From CAYGDP01 sp964348665 (GTDB taxonomy: Bacteria > Verrucomicrobiota > Verrucomicrobiia > Palsa-1439 > CAYGDP01), in contig CAYGDP010000009.1 in the NCBI GenBank assembly GCA_964348665.1, positions 1 through 64,000 on the forward strand: a stretch of DNA of 64,000 nucleotides, in the 5' to 3' direction. Shown here piece after piece: positions 60,119 through 64,000 of this stretch. Positions within the stretch are counted from its first letter, which is position 1. The number at the start of each line of letters is the position of its first letter. The notes below the pieces were generated by a model. The model did no database searches, was not told the origin of the DNA, and saw only the letters and a list, made by a program, of their open reading frames with translations. The translations under genes were made by a program, and so were the position numbers.

Positions 60119-61108
60119 TCAAGGGAGAGGACTCTTCGCTTTTTTCGTGGGATCGCTCCGATCCCATCGTCGCCGGATCGCACGAGCCAGTCCATTTCCC
60201 CACCGGCGTAAATCATCCGCCGGCACAAAGAGCCAGAAGGAGCAGACCATCGAAAGCGTAAAGAAAGCGACATTGGGAATGATGACGGCGATGCCGAGGT
60301 GCAACGAAGTGATTCCTGCCAAGACCAAAAGCCGCGTCTTCCGAAACCAAACCAGCAGCGGAAACGCCAGCTCGATCACGATAGTCCCATAGGTCATCAA
60401 TACGCTAAGAAATACCCCGCGATGACCGTAGAACCAGTGATGGGGAAGCCGTCCTGCCCAGGTGTCATTCATCATCGCCCAATACATCGCATCGCCGCGC
60501 GCCCACTCGCCTGACTCGTCGGTCAGCTTGTACGGCATGGAAATCAAATACACCAAGGCAATGTTGACCTGTATCAATCGCACAGCCCAAATCATCGGCA
60601 ATTCGCGCGGCGTTGCCGTCTCGCTTTGTCGCGAGAGCAACCAGCGATCCACCGACAAGCTCGCGCCCAACGGGGCGAAACAACTGTAGAAAAGCAACAC
60701 CCGAAACACCAAATCCTCGCCGTTCACCACGGCGGGATTGCGATAGATCATCGAGCTTTCGAGGATAAACAGGCAGATCGTCCAGAACCTCGTCTGCCAA
60801 CCCAGGGTAAAACCGAGGACAGCCGTCATCCCGATCCACCACCAAACCTGGACAGAAATCCAACCGTCCGCCCAATAAAACACCGTCCAAACATCCGGCG
60901 GCGGCCGTTGCGGAACGGAGTCGTGCAGGGAAATCATTCCGTCAGCAGCAAAAAACTCCATCCAATTGGGATACAACGCGACGAAATAGACGATCAGGAG
61001 CGCTCCCAGAGAAATGCGAAACACGCCGACGGCGAGCGGATCGAATCGTTGGAACCAGACGGAATCCCACCATCGCGCGACCGCCTGTCCGATTTCCTTC
61101 GCTTTCAC
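60119..61108 (-). CDS. HTTM-domain membrane protein
   Basis: 329 aa, about eight membrane segments, with the HTTM (vitamin-K-carboxylase-like) start DPLAVGVFRISLGALLIVYF and LYPNWMEFFAADG, then TICLFILESSMIYRNPAVVNGED (landmark YRNPAVVNGED) and VNIALVYLISMPYKL. A lipid-linked redox or carboxylase role is known for distant relatives only. The GTG at 61108 is chosen because GGGAGAGG precedes it and it overlaps the upstream TGA (GTGA). Confidence 0.85.
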   Translation of the reverse strand: MKAKEIGQAVARWWDSVWFQRFDPLAVGVFRISLGALLIVYFVALYPNWMEFFAADGMISLHDSVPQRPPPDVWTVFYWADGWISVQVWWWIGMTAVLGFTLGWQTRFWTICLFILESSMIYRNPAVVNGEDLVFRVLLFYSCFAPLGASLSVDRWLLSRQSETATPRELPMIWAVRLIQVNIALVYLISMPYKLTDESGEWARGDAMYWAMMNDTWAGRLPHHWFYGHRGVFLSVLMTYGTIVIELAFPLLVWFRKTRLLVLAGITSLHLGIAVIIPNVAFFTLSMVCSFWLFVPADDLRRWGNGLARAIRRRWDRSDPTKKAKSPLP

Positions 61109-61716
61109 CGTGCCTCTCCCTCGTCGCAACACGGATAATGGCCGAGAATGGTTTTATACGTCTGAAAATCGCGATGTGTACCACGCGCTTTCGCGGTAAT
61201 CGGATCGAAAATCTTTTGGTCATGCCTCTTCCAAATGATACTGTCGATGGAAACACCGTCTCGATTGCGATATCGCCTGCATAAGTAACGCGCATAGCTT
61301 TCTCGTTGCCACGGCGACGAATAAATATTCAGGTGAAACTTTGCAGTCCGAAAATCGAATAGCCAATTTTGCAGGAACGTGCGCGGACTCTGTCGCGCCA
61401 GCGGCAACACGACCTCCGTTCCATCGGCATATTGCGCCTTGATCTCGTACCGCCAGTTGTGATGAGTGCTATAGCTGAACATCTTCCAACGGGCATCCAA
61501 CCCGGTGCCATGGGCATACCGGTAAAACTGGAACTCGGCCCTGTCATTTCCGGTGGCCAACGTGGGATGAATTTCGATAAGCAACTTGCGCCAACCCACT
61601 GCGATCCACGGGGGGCGATTCATAAACAGGACCGTGGCCAGGTTCAGGAAAATGAAAATCGTCACCAGCACCTTCTTGTACCGGCACCATCGCGGCGTGG
61701 TCATCGGCAAAATCAT
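61105..61716 (-). CDS. Membrane-anchored partner of the HTTM protein
   Basis: About 203 aa: one N-terminal membrane helix (VLVTIFIFLNLATVLFM) and an extracytoplasmic part rich in aromatic and basic residues (YSTHHNWRYEIKAQYADG, LCRRYRNRDGVS). Not assigned to a family. Translationally coupled (GTGA) to the HTTM gene, so they probably act together. The start is uncertain (61716 or 61704); the longer open frame upstream runs into a palindromic repeat. Confidence 0.65.
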   Translation of the reverse strand: MILPMTTPRWCRYKKVLVTIFIFLNLATVLFMNRPPWIAVGWRKLLIEIHPTLATGNDRAEFQFYRYAHGTGLDARWKMFSYSTHHNWRYEIKAQYADGTEVVLPLARQSPRTFLQNWLFDFRTAKFHLNIYSSPWQRESYARYLCRRYRNRDGVSIDSIIWKRHDQKIFDPITAKARGTHRDFQTYKTILGHYPCCDEGEAR

Positions 61717-61727
61717 AAGCGAGATTG

Positions 61728-62015
61728 CTCCGGAACGCCACAAGAACTCCCAGCAACCTAATGAACCTGAATCATTAGCGAACATTCCGCGTTTTTGTAG
61801 CGGCGGTCTACGTGTCTCGCCGGAGCTTCCGGCGGAGGCGGATGACCGCCGAATGATCATTAAACCGACGCTCGTAGAGCGCCGCTACAATTCAGAAGAA
61901 AGCGCTGGACGTTGGAATAAGCACCGGTACTGCGGCCACACCCGATTGTCCGACAGGCACGGCCATCTCCAATGATTGAGGTATTGAATTACTCCGGAAC
62001 GCCACAAGAACTCCC
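61728..62015. repeat. 24-bp direct repeats bracketing the MITE-like element
   Basis: The sequence CTCCGGAACGCCACAAGAAC followed by TCCC occurs at 61728-61751 and exactly again at 61992-62015. The first copy is just upstream of the HTTM partner start; the intervening 240 bp hold the MITE-like element and no gene. The remaining gap to 62111 contains a promoter only. Confidence 0.7.
61795..61890. mobile_element. 96-bp MITE-like element with 18-bp terminal inverted repeats
   Basis: Ends TTGTAGCGGCGGTCTACG (61795-61812) and CGTAGAGCGCCGCTACAA (61873-61890) match as inverted repeats at 17 of 18 positions; the middle contains smaller hairpins (CCGGA-GCTT-CCGG). No coding capacity. It is upstream of the HTTM partner gene and within a segment flanked by 24-bp direct repeats. 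Confidence 0.7.
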
Positions 62016-62070
62016 CGTCATCCTGCTGGAAACAGAATTTCACCGATACGACCGCTCCCGAAAGCGAATC

Positions 62071-62098
62071 TTGCCTTTGCCATGCAAACGATTACACT
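62071..62098 (+). promoter_or_regulatory. Promoter of the fused transporter/spermidine synthase gene
   Basis: TTGCCT (62071-62076), 16-bp spacer, TACACT (62093-62098), 13 nt before ATG 62112. An upstream in-frame ATG at 62082 would fall inside the promoter, so 62112 is preferred. Confidence 0.4.
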
Positions 62099-62111
62099 GG
62101 CCGACACCCGA

Positions 62112-64000
62112 ATGATTACCAGAAGACGATTTTGGATCGTTGTCGGCTTATTTTTTCTCTCCGGATTGAGCGCGCTGGTGTACGAAATACTCTGGGTACG
62201 ACTTCTTGGACTGGTTTTTGGCAACACCGTGCAGGCTACCACGACCGTGTTGGCCGCCTTCATGGCGGGTCTGGCGTTGGGAAGTTTTTTCGTTGGACGA
62301 TGGCTGGACAAACGTTCCCTCGATCCGCTGCTTGTGTATGCGGGATTGGAGTTAGGCATTGCCGTCTGCGCCATTCTTTTTCCGCTTTATCTCAACGCAC
62401 TAACACCGGTCTATCGCTGGTTGTATCATGCCACCGATGGATCGGGGTTTTGGCTGGTCTTGGCCCGGTTCGCCGCCTGTTCGGTTTTTCTGGTAATCCC
62501 ATCGGCAATGATGGGCGGGACATTGCCGGCGCTGGCAAAAGCCATGGTGGAACGCACGGAGGAAGTCGGACAACGGCTGGGGGTTCTCTATGCCGTCAAC
62601 ACCTTCGGCGGTGTGCTTGGCACCGTGCTTTGCGGGTTCTTGCTGATTCCATCCCTCGGTACACAATGGACCAACTTTCTCTCGGCTGGCTTGAATGGGC
62701 TGGTCGCTCTCGCGGCGTGGCGACTGGCTAAAACCTCCGGCGCATCCGGCTCAACCCGCACAACGACGGAACCCGCCGTGACGAAATCGGATCCTCTTCC
62801 CCCTGTGACGCCTGTGCTCAATCCGCGCTTGATCCTCGCGGCGTATTTCGTGTCGGGTCTGGCCGCCCTGGCTTTGGAAGTCATATGGACGCGCGTTCTC
62901 CTGCTGGTTTTCGGCAGCACGACGTACGCGTTTACGGTAATGCTGGCGATTTTTCTGACGGGCATCGCCATCGGCAGCGCTTTGATGCAGCGATGGGTGG
63001 ATCGCGCCAGAAACCTGGAAGGGTTATTGGGAGGATTATTATGCGTCGGCGCGTTGGTGGTGCTTGGAATGACGTTTCTGGTGGACTGGCTGCCATTTTG
63101 CTATCTCCAGATCATCGGAAAGATCGGAATGACCTGGAAGGGCGACATTGTCGGTCGGATCACTGTTTCCGTTTTATTCATGCTCCTGCCAACTTTGGTT
63201 TTCGGGGGCATTTTCCCGGTCATCGCGCGTTTGGTCGTTCGAGAGTTGTCCCATGTCGGTCGCGGGGTTGGCGAGGCATACGCCGCCAACACGGTTGGGG
63301 CAATCGCAGGAAGTTTGCTCGGCGGCTTTGCCCTCCTACCCCTCTTCGGAATGCAACGAAGCATCGAGATCGTCGCCGGAATCATGATCTTGACCGGACT
63401 CGCAGTCTTGGGATGTGCAATGAAAAAAACGGGAAAGAAGAGACTCTGCTGGGTGGTCGGCTCTGTCGCGGCTTTCGTGGCATTGATAAGCACGAGCAAA
63501 CCGTGGGACAAAAAAATCCTGGCAACAGGCGCATATTACAAGCCTCACTACTATCTTTCTGGAAAAGGCATGGTAACCTTGCGCGACAGGCTGGCGGATG
63601 ATCGCCTCCTTTTCTATCGAGAAGGCAAGACCTCCACCATTGCCGTCCAACTGGTCAATGGCTATCGAAAAGGGTTACGGGTGGACGGCAAACCGGAGAT
63701 TTCCACCGCCCCGGTGGATCGTCGAATCGGACGCCTGCTCGGACATCTGCCCATGCTGCTTCATCACAATCCGCAGACCGTCTTCAACCTCGGCCTTGGT
63801 GGAGGGTTCACGTCGGCCGGCTTGGCGGCGCATCCCGTCCGACAGATTGACATCGCCGAAATCGAACCGTGTGTCGCCGAGGCCGCTCGTCACTTTGCCG
63901 GAGAAAATCGCAATCTCCTCGACGATCCACGCGTCCATTTGATCTTCAACGATGGCCGCAACCACCTCTTGTTGACCGACCAGAAGTATGACGTGATCAC
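62112..64000 (+). CDS. Fused membrane transporter-like/spermidine synthase-like protein (C-terminus beyond window)
   Basis: About 630 codons to the window edge. Twelve or so membrane helices in two similar halves (LFFLSGLSALVYEILWVRLL; AAYFVSGLAALALEVIWTRVLLLVFGS, landmarks SGLAALALEVIWTRVL) are followed by a soluble domain with the aminopropyltransferase/SAM-fold motifs VFNLGLGGGFTSAGLAAH, DIAEIEPCVAEAARHF, DDPRVHLIFNDGRNHLL. This is the arrangement of the fused MFS-spermidine synthase proteins found in many environmental bacteria. Whether it makes polyamines is unproven; no speD or speH is nearby. Confidence 0.88.
   Translation, partial: MITRRRFWIVVGLFFLSGLSALVYEILWVRLLGLVFGNTVQATTTVLAAFMAGLALGSFFVGRWLDKRSLDPLLVYAGLELGIAVCAILFPLYLNALTPVYRWLYHATDGSGFWLVLARFAACSVFLVIPSAMMGGTLPALAKAMVERTEEVGQRLGVLYAVNTFGGVLGTVLCGFLLIPSLGTQWTNFLSAGLNGLVALAAWRLAKTSGASGSTRTTTEPAVTKSDPLPPVTPVLNPRLILAAYFVSGLAALALEVIWTRVLLLVFGSTTYAFTVMLAIFLTGIAIGSALMQRWVDRARNLEGLLGGLLCVGALVVLGMTFLVDWLPFCYLQIIGKIGMTWKGDIVGRITVSVLFMLLPTLVFGGIFPVIARLVVRELSHVGRGVGEAYAANTVGAIAGSLLGGFALLPLFGMQRSIEIVAGIMILTGLAVLGCAMKKTGKKRLCWVVGSVAAFVALISTSKPWDKKILATGAYYKPHYYLSGKGMVTLRDRLADDRLLFYREGKTSTIAVQLVNGYRKGLRVDGKPEISTAPVDRRIGRLLGHLPMLLHHNPQTVFNLGLGGGFTSAGLAAHPVRQIDIAEIEPCVAEAARHFAGENRNLLDDPRVHLIFNDGRNHLLLTDQKYDVI

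Noticed and set aside
61717..61860. N-terminal extension of the HTTM partner protein
   Set aside because: It is encoded by the MITE-like element and lacks a start signal; the membrane anchor follows the internal ATG.

Overview
The window is a chromosomal segment from a moderately GC-rich bacterium. The housekeeping gene content, a cyanobacterial/plastid-type IspH, a MoxR/DUF58/VWA/PQQ operon of the kind common in the Planctomycetes-Verrucomicrobia group, and abundant palindromic and short-word repeats suggest a Verrucomicrobia-like PVC bacterium. That placement is inference; no rRNA or lineage-specific marker lies in the window.

Layout. (1) 1-11.4 kb, minus strand: the transcription/translation operon tRNA-Thr, tuf, rpmG, tRNA-Trp, secE, nusG, rplK, rplA, rplJ, rplL, rpoB, rpoC (rpoC runs off the left edge), with a good sigma70-type promoter at 11351-11379. 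(2) 11.4-15.2 kb: a ferredoxin-reductase-like flavoprotein, a fused two-module siroheme-decarboxylase-like protein and two uncharacterised genes. (3) 15.4-21.9 kb: proA, proB, an exported amidohydrolase, a remnant of a second proB 5' end, ispH and a PfkB sugar kinase. (4) 21.9-24.9 kb, plus strand: coaC and coaB as separate genes with an ankyrin-esterase lipoprotein gene between them. (5) 24.9-32.3 kb, minus strand: lnt, prfB (with the programmed +1 frameshift), trpC, trpF, trpB, yicC, gmk. (6) 32.3-37.0 kb: a thiol-redox cluster of a membrane-anchored thioredoxin, a DsbD-family reductase with an extra N-terminal thioredoxin domain, a DsbD alpha-like periplasmic protein, and, on the plus strand, a probable selenoprotein whose thioredoxin motif is W-UGA-G-P-C. 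(7) 37.1-47.6 kb: secA, two tandemly duplicated pilin-like proteins, an orphan MalK-type ATPase, a zinc-type alcohol dehydrogenase and a giant FHA/zinc-ribbon/TPR protein. (8) 47.7-58.9 kb, minus strand: a translationally coupled operon PQQ-repeat protein, PDZ protein, terpenoid-cyclase-repeat protein, MoxR ATPase, DUF58, BatA/VWA protein. (9) 59-64 kb: a small lipoprotein, a Uma2 nuclease-like protein, an HTTM membrane protein with a partner, and the start of a fused membrane transporter/spermidine synthase (runs off the right edge).

The most notable finding is the selenoprotein: the UGA at 33865-33867 sits exactly where the first Cys of a WCGPC motif should be, the same frame continues for a further 103 codons of thioredoxin fold, and a 7-bp stem with a GGUC loop lies 31 nt downstream, as expected for a bacterial SECIS.

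The second theme is repeats. A hairpin element sits directly after the stop codons of proB, gmk, yicC, trpF and trpC (a degraded copy follows trpB). Cloverleaf-like or MITE-like palindromes lie between genes. Related palindromes and short-word low-complexity repeats also appear in frame inside conserved proteins (TrpC, Lnt, ProB, PfkB, the PQQ protein). Many first genes of transcripts have a -10 box only 6-14 nt before the start codon and no Shine-Dalgarno sequence, which suggests leaderless mRNAs.
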